From Pseudomonadota bacterium (GTDB lineage Bacteria; Pseudomonadota; Gammaproteobacteria; Steroidobacterales; Steroidobacteraceae): 58,241 nt of DNA. Shown here piece after piece: positions 50,162 to 58,241 of this stretch (its first letter is position 1; each line of letters starts with the position of its first letter). The notes under the pieces were generated by a model, which was not told where the DNA came from, searched no databases, and was given only the letters and a program-made list of their open reading frames with translations. The translations under genes were made by a program, and so were the position numbers. The stretch is from the NCBI GenBank assembly GCA_021826035.1, contig JAKBBE010000011.1, positions 1 through 58,241 on the forward strand, written 5' to 3'.

Positions 50162-53100
50162 ATGAGAGTCCTTGATCCGCCCGTTCCGGGTCCGGCCAAG
50201 CGCCATGTGTATTGGCAGAACCTGCGCGGCAGCGCAGCGGCGCTCGCGCTCGCCGAAGCGGCGCGCTCCGATCAGAAGCTCTACGTTGTGGTCACCGACG
50301 CGGCGCGCGAACTGGCGCGCCTCAGCGCGGAACTGGCGTTCTTCGCCGGTGCCGATCTGCCGCTGCTCACCTTCCCCGACTGGGAGGTGCTGCCGTACGA
50401 CCTGTTCTCCCCGCACCCGGACATCATCTCCGCGCGCCTGCGTACCCTGTTTGAACTTCCTCGCCTGACGCATGGCTGTCTGATCGTCACCGCCGACACG
50501 CTGATGCAGCGGCTGGCGCCGCGCCAGTACGTCCAGGCACGCTCCTTCCAGCTCGCCCGCGGCGAGCAGCTCGACATTGAACCGTTCCGGGTCCGGCTGA
50601 TCGATGCCGGTTACGCCAGCGTCAGCCAGGTGCGCAGCCCCGGAGAGTTCGCCGTACGCGGCTCGCTGTTCGATGTCTTCCCGATGGGTGCGTCCGAGCC
50701 GCTGCGCATCGACTTGTTCGACGATGAGATCGAGGCCATCCGCCGCTTCGATCCGGACTCGCAGCGCTCGCTCGAGCCGATCGAGCAGGTGCGGCTGCTG
50801 CCGGCGCGCGAACTGCCGCTTGATGCCGAAGCGGTCAAGGAGTTTCGCCGGCGCTTCCGGACCCGCTTCGAGGGCGACCCAACCCGCTCCAGCATCTATC
50901 GCAGCGTCAGCGAGGGGCTGGCGCCGGCCGGGGTGGAGTTCTACCTGCCGCTGTTCTTCGAGACCACCGCGACGCTGTTCGACCATCTGCCGGCTAACGC
51001 CGTGATCGTGCACGATGCCGCCCTGCCGGAGGCGCTCGGGCGAGCATGGCGGGACATCGAGTCACGCTACGAGGATCGTCGGCACGACATCGAGCGTCCC
51101 GTGCTTGCCCCGGCGGAGCTGTTCCTCGAACCCGACGCGCTCAGCGCGGCCCTTGAGCGCTTCGCCTCGGTGAGCCTCGGCGCCGGAGCCGAGGCGAGCG
51201 CGCCAGCCGCGCAGCGCGACTTCGCGACGCTCGAGCCGCCGCAACTGCGCATCGATACGCGCACCGAACGGCCGCTCTCGCACCTGGAGGCCTTTCTCGA
51301 GTCCTTCCCGGGCCGCGCGCTGATCGCGGCGGACTCCCCGGGACGGCGCGAGGTGCTCCACGAGCTGCTGCGCGCGCAGCGCCGCCCGGTCACGCTCGTC
51401 GGCGGCTGGGACGAGTTCCTCGCCGGGCACGCCCCGCTCAGCCTCACCGTGGCGGCGGATCTGGCCGGACTGCACCTGCCCGCCCCGCCGCTCACGATCA
51501 TCGCCGAATCGCAGCTGTTCGGCGCCCGCGCGCCGCAGGAGCGCCGGCGCACCCGTGCCGCCTCCGACCCGCAGAGCATCCTCAGGGACCTGCAGGACCT
51601 TACCCCGGGCGCCCCGGTGGTGCACGAACAGTATGGCGTCGGCCGCTACGTCGGGCTGCAGCCGATGGAGGTCGCCGGCGAGGCCGGAGAGTTCCTGGTG
51701 CTCGAGTACCTCGGCGGCGATCGGATCTACGTCCCGGTGCAGTCGCTGCATCTGGTGAACCGCTACACCGGTGCGGCAAGCGAGAGCGCGCCGCTGCACA
51801 AGCTCGGCACCGATCAGTGGAGCAAGGCGCGCCGGCGCGCCGCGGAGCAGATCCGCGACGTGGCGGCCGAACTGCTCGACCTGTACGCGCGGCGCAAGGC
51901 CCAGCGCGGCCTGAAACTCACCTCGAACGAGGCCGAGTACCGCGCATTCGCCGCCACGTTCCCCTTCGATGAAACCGAGGATCAGGCCGAGGCCATCACC
52001 CAGGTGCTCGAGGACCTCAAGAGCGACCGCCCCATGGACCGCATCGTGTGCGGCGATGTCGGCTTCGGCAAGACCGAGGTCGCCATGCGTGCCGCGTTCG
52101 CGGCGGTCCAGGCCGGCAAGCAAGTGGCCATCCTCGCCCCGACCACGCTGCTCGCGCAGCAGCATCTGACCAACTTCCGCGACCGCTTCGCCGACTGGCC
52201 GGTGCGCATCGAGGGACTGTCGCGCTTCGGCAATGCCAAAGAGACGCGCGCCGCGCTCGAGGGCATCGAGCGCGGCACGGTCGATATCGTGGTCGCCACT
52301 CACCGGCTGCTGCATGCGCATGCACAGTTCAAGGACCTCGGACTGCTCATCGTCGATGAGGAACAGCGCTTCGGTGTGCGCGACAAGGAGCGACTGCAGG
52401 CGCTGCGCGCCAACGTGCACGTGCTGACCCTCACCGCCACGCCCATCCCGCGCACGCTCAACATGGCGCTCGGCGGGCTGCGCGACCTCTCGCTGATCAC
52501 CACGCCGCCGGCCGAACGCCTGGCGATCAAGACGTTCGTGATCGAGTGGCATGGTCCGACGTTGCGCGAGGCGGTGCTGCGCGAGCTGCGCCGCGGCGGC
52601 CAGATCTACTTCGTGCACAATGAGATCCGCACCATCGAGAAGATCGCCGCTGAGGTCCACAAGCTCGTGCCCGAGGCGAGCGTGCGCATCGGCCACGGTC
52701 AGATGCGCGAGCGCGAGCTCGAACAGCTGATGGTGGATTTCTACCACCGGCGCTTTGACCTGCTGCTGTGCACCACCATCATCGAGAGTGGCATCGACGT
52801 GCCGACCGCCAACACCATCCTGATCAACCGCGCCGACCACATGGGCCTCGCGCAGCTGCACCAGCTGCGCGGACGCGTCGGGCGCTCGCATCACCGCGCC
52901 TACGCCTACCTGATCGCACCGCCGCGCCGGGCGCTCTCCGGCGATGCCGCCAAGCGCCTCGATGCGATCGAATCGATGGAGGAACTCGGCGCCGGATTCG
53001 CCCTCGCCACACACGATCTGGAGATCCGCGGCGCCGGTGAGCTGCTCGGGGAATCGCAGAGTGGCCAGATGTCCGAGATCGGCCTGGCGTTGTATCTCGA

Positions 53101-53614
53101 ACTGCTCGAAGAGGCGGTGAATGCGCTGAAATCCGGGCGCGAGCCGATGCTGGAGAAGCCGCTGGCGGCCGCCACCGAGGTCGAGCTGCGCCTGCCGGCC
53201 TTTCTGCCCGAGGCGTATATCGCGGACGTGCAGGTGCGCCTCGGGCTGTATAAGCGGATCGCGGCGGCCGAGAGCGCCGATGCGCTCGATGCGCTGCTGG
53301 CGGAAATCTACGACCGGTTCGGTCCTCTACCCGATGCGGCGCAGCGCCTGATCCGCATCGCCAAGCTGAAACTCACCGCCCGGGCCCTCGGCATCCGTCG
53401 CCTGGACCTAGGAGCGCAGGGCGGTGTGGTGCAGTTCGAGGAGAGCACCGCCGTGCAGCCCCAGACGCTGGTCAAACTGATGCAGCAGGCGCCGCGCGAG
53501 TACCGGCTCGAAGGGGCGATGAAGCTGCGCGTCGCACGCACGCTTGCGGAGGAGGAGGTACGCTTCGAATTCGCCGCGGCGCTGCTGAAGCGGCTCGCGG
53601 GCAAGCCGAACTAG
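50162..53614 (+). CDS. mfd: Transcription-repair coupling factor Mfd
   Basis: Mfd removes stalled RNA polymerase and recruits UvrA. The 1150-residue product has the UvrB-like N-terminal region (DLPLLTFPDWEVLPYDLFSP), the RNA-polymerase-interaction CarD-like domain (PGAPVVHEQYGVGRYVGL), the translocase motor (Walker A CGDVGFGKTEVAMRAAF, DEEQ box IVDEEQRFGV, TATPIPRTLNMAL, TTIIESGIDVP) and the C-terminal TRCF domain (LRLPAFLPEAYIADVQVRLG). Length and order are standard. It is followed closely by csiV. Confidence 0.97.
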   Translation: MRVLDPPVPGPAKRHVYWQNLRGSAAALALAEAARSDQKLYVVVTDAARELARLSAELAFFAGADLPLLTFPDWEVLPYDLFSPHPDIISARLRTLFELPRLTHGCLIVTADTLMQRLAPRQYVQARSFQLARGEQLDIEPFRVRLIDAGYASVSQVRSPGEFAVRGSLFDVFPMGASEPLRIDLFDDEIEAIRRFDPDSQRSLEPIEQVRLLPARELPLDAEAVKEFRRRFRTRFEGDPTRSSIYRSVSEGLAPAGVEFYLPLFFETTATLFDHLPANAVIVHDAALPEALGRAWRDIESRYEDRRHDIERPVLAPAELFLEPDALSAALERFASVSLGAGAEASAPAAQRDFATLEPPQLRIDTRTERPLSHLEAFLESFPGRALIAADSPGRREVLHELLRAQRRPVTLVGGWDEFLAGHAPLSLTVAADLAGLHLPAPPLTIIAESQLFGARAPQERRRTRAASDPQSILRDLQDLTPGAPVVHEQYGVGRYVGLQPMEVAGEAGEFLVLEYLGGDRIYVPVQSLHLVNRYTGAASESAPLHKLGTDQWSKARRRAAEQIRDVAAELLDLYARRKAQRGLKLTSNEAEYRAFAATFPFDETEDQAEAITQVLEDLKSDRPMDRIVCGDVGFGKTEVAMRAAFAAVQAGKQVAILAPTTLLAQQHLTNFRDRFADWPVRIEGLSRFGNAKETRAALEGIERGTVDIVVATHRLLHAHAQFKDLGLLIVDEEQRFGVRDKERLQALRANVHVLTLTATPIPRTLNMALGGLRDLSLITTPPAERLAIKTFVIEWHGPTLREAVLRELRRGGQIYFVHNEIRTIEKIAAEVHKLVPEASVRIGHGQMRERELEQLMVDFYHRRFDLLLCTTIIESGIDVPTANTILINRADHMGLAQLHQLRGRVGRSHHRAYAYLIAPPRRALSGDAAKRLDAIESMEELGAGFALATHDLEIRGAGELLGESQSGQMSEIGLALYLELLEEAVNALKSGREPMLEKPLAAATEVELRLPAFLPEAYIADVQVRLGLYKRIAAAESADALDALLAEIYDRFGPLPDAAQRLIRIAKLKLTARALGIRRLDLGAQGGVVQFEESTAVQPQTLVKLMQQAPREYRLEGAMKLRVARTLAEEEVRFEFAAALLKRLAGKPN

Positions 53615-53639
53615 CCTCCTTCGTTTACACTTACCGCCC

Positions 53640-54359
53640 ATGATGCACCGCTTCGCCCTCACGCTGTGTGCGTTCACGGCGCTCGCCCTCGCCGGGACCT
53701 CACCCGTGCGAGCCGCTCCCCCCGCTGCGCCCCTGCAGGCGCATCCGGCCGGCACGGCTCACGCCACCGCAGCCTCTCCTGCGGCCGCGACCGCACCGGC
53801 GTCCGCATCGGCGGCGACCCCCGCGCCGGTGCACCGCGAGTACTTCATCGAGATCGTGGTGTTCCGCGCGCTCAGCACGCTCGGCAGTCCCGAGGATTGG
53901 CAGGCGGAGCTGCACATGGCACCGAACGTCAGCGGCGCTGAGAGTCCGACCGGCACCGGCGTCGGGCACCTGGTTCGCATCCTGCCGCCGGCGGACTACA
54001 AGCTCACGGGGATCTGGAATGCGCTGCGCGCCAGCGCCGACTATCGTCCAGTGGCGCACGCCGCCTGGATCCAGACGGCGAGCGACTGGGGCACGCATGC
54101 GGGCTTTGATCTCAGCGAGCTCGGGGTGCAGGTCCCCGGACTCTCCGGTCTGGTGTATTTCGAGCGCGGGACGTACCTGCACCTGGGTCTGACGCTCGAT
54201 TACACGATGCGGCATCCGCCGGCCGGACTCGACGCACCGCCAGGCACGACGTTCGTGATGAACGAAACCCGCCGCGTGCGCTTCTATCAGCGCAACTACT
54301 TCGATCATCCCGCCTTCGGCGTCATCGCACTGGTGCTGCCGGTGCATCGGCACTCCTGA
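53640..54359 (+). CDS. csiV: CsiV family periplasmic protein
   Basis: The 239-residue product has a signal peptide (ALTLCAFTALALAGTSPVRA, residues about 5-24) and an Ala/Pro/Thr-rich linker (about 25-63). The CsiV core starts HREYFIEIVVFRAL and goes through ILPPADYKLTGIWNALRASADYRPVAHAAWIQ and LVYFERGTYLHLGLTLDY, ending RRVRFYQRNYFDHPAFGVIAL. CsiV supports septal peptidoglycan synthesis in Vibrio cholerae together with LpoA. It commonly follows mfd, as here (25-base gap). Confidence 0.85.
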   Translation: MMHRFALTLCAFTALALAGTSPVRAAPPAAPLQAHPAGTAHATAASPAAATAPASASAATPAPVHREYFIEIVVFRALSTLGSPEDWQAELHMAPNVSGAESPTGTGVGHLVRILPPADYKLTGIWNALRASADYRPVAHAAWIQTASDWGTHAGFDLSELGVQVPGLSGLVYFERGTYLHLGLTLDYTMRHPPAGLDAPPGTTFVMNETRRVRFYQRNYFDHPAFGVIALVLPVHRHS

Positions 54360-54369
54360 ACGCCCCGGG

Positions 54370-54393
54370 GGCCGGCGGCATCGCCCGTCGGCC
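54370..54393 (+). terminator. Weak hairpin after csiV
   Basis: GGCCGGCGG and CCGTCGGCC pair with one G-U over a 6-base loop. No T run follows, so function as a terminator is doubtful; it may work with Rho. Confidence 0.3.
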
Positions 54394-54855
54394 GTCCTGA
54401 TCTGCGCGCCGCACGGGTCGCTCAAGACCGACTTGTGCGCCGCTGCGCACCCTCGCCGCCACTCCCCCGTCGCCGCCTGGGAACACCCGCTGCGGCCGTG
54501 CGCCCCAGGGGCTGGAACTGAGGACCTCCCAAGCCGCTGCGCATGCACGCCACTGCCGGCGCGCCGCGGCGCGCATCTGCGCCCTCTGCAACGCAAAGTC
54601 GACGGATCCGCAGGCTGTCGCCCCGACTGTCATCTTCCTGGACCGAATCCCGCTCCCCGAGCCCCGGCCGCCCGCGCCGATGCATATTTATGACAGACAA
54701 CATGACATTATTGCCGCATGCCGCCGGCTGCAGTCACAAATCCTTCACAGCACTGACACACTGTCATCGCAGCATTCCCCGCCAGCCGACCCACCGCACC
54801 GCCCTCGGGGCGCCACGGGATCGGCTGCTGAACAACATCAGACGGGGAGTTACCG
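54394..54855. other. Gene-free stretch before the second TonB receptor
   Basis: No coding region is supported in these 462 bases. The stretch after 54680 is locally AT-rich (TGCATATTTATGACA) and holds the TGACA cluster listed separately; GACGGGGAG just before 54856 may serve as the ribosome-binding site. No clear -35/-10 pair was found. Confidence 0.4.
54691..54766. promoter_or_regulatory. Cluster of TGACA/TGTCA half-sites upstream of the second TonB receptor
   Basis: TGACA occurs at 54691, 54703 and 54754 and TGTCA at 54762; the last two form TGACACACTGTCA (54754-54766), an inverted repeat with a 3-base spacer. The spacing of the first pair is 12 bases. They may be binding sites for a regulator of the receptor gene. 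Confidence 0.35.
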
Positions 54856-57387
54856 ATGGCCAGCACCGCACCAGGCATCACCACCACACCTCAGACACGT
54901 AATACACGAATCAAACTCGCCGTGCGCGCCGCGCTCACCGGCGCGCTTGCCACCGGCGCGCTGGCGCACGCCGCGCTGCCGAACCCGACACCGGCCGCAT
55001 CGGCCGGCCCGGCCTCGATCGCCACGCTGAATGAAGTACTGGTCACGGCGCGCATCCAGCGTCACAAGAAAGATTTCATCAGCAGCGAGACGGTCAAGAC
55101 GCTCGATCAGGACCAGATCCGCGCCAGCAGCCGCGTCGGCGGCGTCGCCCAGGCGATGATGCTCGTGCCCGGCGTCAGTGTGTCCTCCTATGGGGCGACC
55201 GGCTCGCAGAAATCCACCATCAGCATCAACGGCATCAAGATCGGCTGGGCCGGCTACTCCGGCGGCAATCCGGACAACGGCAGCGTGCAGCCGACCTTCG
55301 ACGGCATTCCGATGAACAATCCCGGAAACGATCTGTGGCAGGCGACGCTCATCCCACAGACCTCCATTCTGCAAACCATCAATGTGACCTACGGCCCGGG
55401 ACAACCCGCGGACCGCTGGTGGACCAATATCGGCGGCTCGTTGAACTTCGTCCCCCTGCAGCCGAGTTCGAAATTCGGAGGCGACGTCGCCCTCACCTAC
55501 GGCAGCTACCAGACCAAGAACGTCTCATTCGACGTTCAGACCGGGGACCTGGATGGTTGGCGCACCGTGATCGCCGGCGGCTGGAACGATGCGAACAATT
55601 TCATGCAAGGCTCGGACGGCTACAAGAACCCGAGCTACAACTACGCCTACTACATCAAAACCCGCCATCCCTTCGCCGATGGCGACGGCGACTTGAGCAT
55701 CGGTGCCTACGTAGCCCGCTCGAGCGCGCAGCGCCCGTTCACCATCCCTGTCAATCCCATCCCGGGGGTTTACCTCACCGGACCGGCCACCCCCGGACCG
55801 CTATTCAGCCAGCAGACCACCGGCTTCTACACAACTCTGCCCTATGCGGTGAACTGGAAGCTCGACACGAACGCCATCGAGATGCTCTGGAGCAAGCTCA
55901 ACGTCACGTTGTCGAAGATCACCTCGGTGCACAACGTGGTGTACTTCTACCACGAGCAACGGTTGCACTTCACGCCGCTGCACGATTATCTGCCGCCCAA
56001 CCAGTCGAGCTGGGAAATCAATCGGCCCTCGACACACGTGTTCGGCGACAAGCTGAGCATGGACTTCACGCTGCCCCACAACCATGTCGCGGTGGGCGGC
56101 TACCTGCAATACAGCACCTACTACTCGCAGGAGCAGCTGTACTACCCGTATCAGACCTTCGCCCAGACCGTCTCCCCGGGCCCGACGCCGCCGCCCACGC
56201 TGTACGGTTCCCCGAGCGCACCGAACGGTCAGTACGACAGCGACATCTTCGACCAGATCAATGCCGATCTGTTCCTACAGGACACGATCAAGCCGATTCC
56301 GACCGTCAGTCTCACTCCGGGGGTGCGCGCGGTCAGCTACACCATGGACTTCTATCCGAATGAGACGTCCGTCTTCCCGCTCGCGACCCAATACAACCCC
56401 TGCGGCGATCTCAGTCAGATCAATCCGGATCCGAACTGCCTCACCGTGAACCCGTCGCCGACGGCGCACAAGACGTTCCTGCGCGCCGAGCCGTTCATCG
56501 GCCTGAACTGGCGCGCGCTGCGCTGGCTCGCGCTCTACGCGAACTACGGCTGGTCGTACCGCTATCCGGAGAACGGTGGCGGCACGGGGCCCTACGTGGT
56601 CATCCCGGCCCAGAACGTGCACCTGGAGAAGGGCACCGACACCATCGTCGGCCTGAAGATCCACAAGCGGCGCTGGGGTCCGGTGACCGACATGGAACTG
56701 GACATGAGCTACTCACACCTCGACTACACCCACGAGACCATTCCGACGGCGCTCGCGAGCGGCGGTGCGCTGCTGGCGTACGCGTCCTCGACCTATGATG
56801 GGGTCAATATCTTCGGTGACGCCTCCCCGCTGCACAACTGGTACGTGTTCGCCAATATCGGCATCGTGAGCGCGAAGTTCACCAATTACCTCAATGGCAA
56901 TACGAACCCGAACGGCAGCACGATCATCTATCACAACGTGCCGATCCCCTACACGCCGACCTCCAACATGAGCTTCGGCGTGTACTACATCGGTCACGTG
57001 GGCAGCATCCTGGTCGAGCCACGTCTGACGTATCTGCGCACCGGATCGCAGTACGCGTTCGATAACAACAACAATATTACCGCGGCTGGCGCGTTCAACG
57101 CCGACTCGTATGTCGGGGTCAACGGCCAGACCATCAACACCAGCGATGTGAACATTCCCAGCTACGGGCTGCTGAACTTCTCCACCAGCGTGGATTTCCT
57201 CACGTCCTGGGCGGACGGAATCCGTGATCTGAAGGCGACTATCGAGGTCGATAATCTCACCAACAAGCGCTACAACGCTTTCGAGTACGTGACGGCGGGC
57301 GGCCTGTACAACACCGGCACCGGGGCGGTACTCGCCTTCCCGGGCGCACCGCGCACCTGGTATCTCACTTTGACTGCGAGCTTCTGA
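54856..57387 (+). CDS. TonB-dependent outer-membrane receptor (stand-alone)
   Basis: The 843-residue product has a signal peptide (ALTGALATGALAHA, cleavage near residue 40), then a TonB-box-like TLNEVLVTARIQRHKKDF and the plug (VGGVAQAMMLVPGVSVSSYG, DGIPMNNPGNDLWQATLIPQ, VTYGPGQP). A long barrel with many aromatic turns ends TWYLTLTASF with a terminal phenylalanine, needed for assembly by BAM. It has no neighbouring binding-protein, esterase or sensor gene, so the substrate is unknown. Its own terminator follows. Confidence 0.93.
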   Translation: MASTAPGITTTPQTRNTRIKLAVRAALTGALATGALAHAALPNPTPAASAGPASIATLNEVLVTARIQRHKKDFISSETVKTLDQDQIRASSRVGGVAQAMMLVPGVSVSSYGATGSQKSTISINGIKIGWAGYSGGNPDNGSVQPTFDGIPMNNPGNDLWQATLIPQTSILQTINVTYGPGQPADRWWTNIGGSLNFVPLQPSSKFGGDVALTYGSYQTKNVSFDVQTGDLDGWRTVIAGGWNDANNFMQGSDGYKNPSYNYAYYIKTRHPFADGDGDLSIGAYVARSSAQRPFTIPVNPIPGVYLTGPATPGPLFSQQTTGFYTTLPYAVNWKLDTNAIEMLWSKLNVTLSKITSVHNVVYFYHEQRLHFTPLHDYLPPNQSSWEINRPSTHVFGDKLSMDFTLPHNHVAVGGYLQYSTYYSQEQLYYPYQTFAQTVSPGPTPPPTLYGSPSAPNGQYDSDIFDQINADLFLQDTIKPIPTVSLTPGVRAVSYTMDFYPNETSVFPLATQYNPCGDLSQINPDPNCLTVNPSPTAHKTFLRAEPFIGLNWRALRWLALYANYGWSYRYPENGGGTGPYVVIPAQNVHLEKGTDTIVGLKIHKRRWGPVTDMELDMSYSHLDYTHETIPTALASGGALLAYASSTYDGVNIFGDASPLHNWYVFANIGIVSAKFTNYLNGNTNPNGSTIIYHNVPIPYTPTSNMSFGVYYIGHVGSILVEPRLTYLRTGSQYAFDNNNNITAAGAFNADSYVGVNGQTINTSDVNIPSYGLLNFSTSVDFLTSWADGIRDLKATIEVDNLTNKRYNAFEYVTAGGLYNTGTGAVLAFPGAPRTWYLTLTASF

Positions 57388-57401
57388 GGAAGCACCCGCG
57401 G

Positions 57402-57439
57402 GCGTTGCCCGGACGGTGCGGTCCGGGCAACGCTTCTTT
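57402..57439 (+). terminator. Intrinsic terminator of the second TonB receptor gene
   Basis: A perfect 13-base-pair stem (left arm 57402-57414, right arm 57421-57433) with a 6-base loop GGTGCG, followed by TTCTTT. It begins 15 bases after the stop codon. Confidence 0.88.
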
Positions 57440-57449
57440 CCCAAGAAAC

Positions 57450-57599
57450 TCATGACGCGCCCGCGGGTCTCTCCTGCAATACGTAGCTCAGATCCTGGGC
57501 CCGGCGGCGCAGGTTCTCCAGGATTCTCTGCCGGTATCGCTCCTCGTAATAGGTCGCTCCGGGATCGGCGTAGTCCAGGCCGTAGCACGCCGTCCTGTG
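57450..57599 (-). pseudogene. Possible transposase C-terminal remnant
   Basis: On the minus strand a frame without a start ends at TGA 57450. It reads YGLDYADPGATYYEERYRQR, then ILENLRRRAQDLSYVLQERP. The pattern Y-Y-E-x-R-Y-R-x-R-x-L-x-x-L-x-R-R-A is like the C-terminal tail of several transposases, as I recall it; I cannot name the IS family. No inverted repeat or N-terminal part is visible. It could be a relic of an insertion that broke the adjacent genes. Confidence 0.3.
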
Positions 57600-57639
57600 A
57601 CCCGCACGCCAGCGAGTCAGCGACCCGCAGCGGCGACGC

Positions 57640-58102
57640 TCATTTGGGAAACTCCACCGAGGTCATCGCCACCTCGCGGCTCTCGAGCAGCGACTTGAGG
57701 TTGGAGAGGATCTTCGGCCAGCCACCCGACACCGCCGTGATCAGCTTTGATTCCTGGCGCAGCATCGTGTGTGTGTGTGATGCCCAACCTGACGGCCGAT
57801 CCGCTCTACTCCGGCTCCAGGGTACAGCGCGCCTCCCCCTCTGCCGCGAGCTCTGGATTGCGCTGGTGATATCAGCGGATCACGAGCCGCCGCGGCGGCA
57901 CCGCCTCGAGCATCTCCCCGCTGTCACACACGGTGCCATCCCGGGCAACCATTTTCCAGGCCGCGCCGGGAATCCACGCGCTCTCGCAATGGATGCCGAA
58001 TCAGTATGGGCGCATGAATTCCCGGCCTTCGGTGAGCACCGCCCACACACGCTCTAGGGTCGAGCGGATGTACGTCACGTAGACAAAGGTCGAACTAGTC
58101 AT
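57640..58102 (-). pseudogene. Broken SRPBCC/AHSA1-family gene
   Basis: From ATG 58102 the frame reads MTSSTFVYVTYIRSTLERVW, the usual start of ArsR-linked SRPBCC proteins. Three in-frame stops then occur: TGA at 58003-58001 and TGA at 57874-57872, both where relatives have Trp (before FGIH and after LVIR), and TAG at 57808-57806. A (GT)6G tract at 57767-57779 shifts the frame by one; beyond it the next frame resumes family sequence, SKLITAVSGGWPKILSNLKS, to a TGA at 57640. It is therefore a decayed gene with four lesions. Its ATG overlaps the upstream ArsR gene by 8 bases. Confidence 0.85.
57767..57779. repeat. (GT)6G microsatellite
   Basis: Dinucleotide tract inside the broken SRPBCC gene. 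Compared with the family pattern (T-H, six residues, S-K-L-I), the gene carries four extra bases here, equal to two repeat units. Confidence 0.9.
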
Positions 58103-58241
58103 GGGAGTTCTCCCGGCGCCGCTTCAGATCCGCGAGCGCCTTCAATCGCAGGGTCTCGAACTTCGCGATCCAGCGCTCGTAGATCTCCTGCAGTGGCACG
58201 GGGTTGAGTAAGTGAAGCTTTTCACCTCCGCGGCGCACCGT
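58095..58241 (-). CDS. ArsR-family regulator, C-terminal end (cut by window edge)
   Basis: The last 48 codons are present, reading KLHLLNPVPLQEIYERWIAK then FETLRLKALADLKRRRENSH to TAG at 58097-58095. The KLHxLNPVPxxxIxxRW block is a signature of winged-helix ArsR regulators that are paired with SRPBCC/AHSA1 genes. The downstream partner is the broken gene at 57640-58102, overlapping by 8 bases. The DNA-binding part is outside the window. Confidence 0.8.
   Translation of the reverse strand, partial: TVRRGGEKLHLLNPVPLQEIYERWIAKFETLRLKALADLKRRRENSHD

Noticed and set aside
57640..58102. UGA recoding as Trp to explain two stops at Trp positions
   Set aside because: TGA is used as the normal stop in many intact genes of this window, and a TAG stop and a frameshift are also present; decay is simpler.

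Overview
The window is a GC-rich chromosomal segment of a gammaproteobacterium. The evidence is shared gene order: serS-rarA-lolA-ftsK opposite trxB, aat-infA-clpA-clpS, rne/rluC/maf/yceD-rpmF-plsX-fabH, and exbB-exbD-msbA-lpxK-ycaR-kdsB follow the arrangement of Escherichia, Pseudomonas and Xanthomonas. The very high GC, the dense 4-base stop/start overlaps, the lexA-imuA-imuB-dnaE2 cassette and the TonB receptor/halogenase/SapC/LacI set point towards the Xanthomonadales/Nevskiales side. The genus is not identifiable by eye.

Layout. 1-5.0 kb (minus): start of serS, rarA, lolA, ftsK. 5.1-8.2 kb (plus): trxB, a FemAB/GNAT-like gene, aat, infA. 8.2-10.8 kb (minus): clpA, clpS. 11.0-16.8 kb (plus): a short type II secretion operon, gspC-D-E-F. 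16.9-17.1 kb: a small acidic protein. 17.1-23.1 kb (minus): SOS mutagenesis operon lexA-imuA-imuB-dnaE2 with a visible promoter and LexA box. 23.4 kb: small alanine-rich lipoprotein with a strong terminator. 23.8-28.3 kb: fatty-acid/phospholipid and ribosome genes (fabH, plsX, rpmF, yceD), maf and rluC. 28.3-31.2 kb: rne with a long leader. 31.3-38.6 kb: low-molecular-weight phosphatase, then a LacI regulator converging on a TonB receptor - flavin halogenase - SapC operon with a LacI-type operator inside nested inverted repeats. 38.65-39.3 kb: no recognisable gene. 39.3-44.8 kb (minus): glycine-zipper lipoprotein, then the envelope cluster exbB-exbD-msbA-lpxK-ycaR-kdsB. 44.9-48.6 kb: DUF2062 membrane protein and lolC/lolE/lolD. 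48.8-54.4 kb (plus): small secreted protein, class III nucleotide cyclase, mfd, csiV. 54.9-57.4 kb: second TonB receptor with a strong terminator. 57.4-58.2 kb: decayed DNA holding a possible transposase tail, a broken SRPBCC gene and the end of an ArsR gene.

Most of the window is envelope biogenesis (LPS flipping and Kdo supply, lipoprotein sorting, type II secretion, TonB energy coupling) plus replication and repair. The most unusual parts are the ImuB architecture, the TonB1/LacI operator region, a GspE without its zinc cysteines, a cyclase with a changed base-contact residue, and the multiply broken SRPBCC gene with a (GT)n tract at its right edge.
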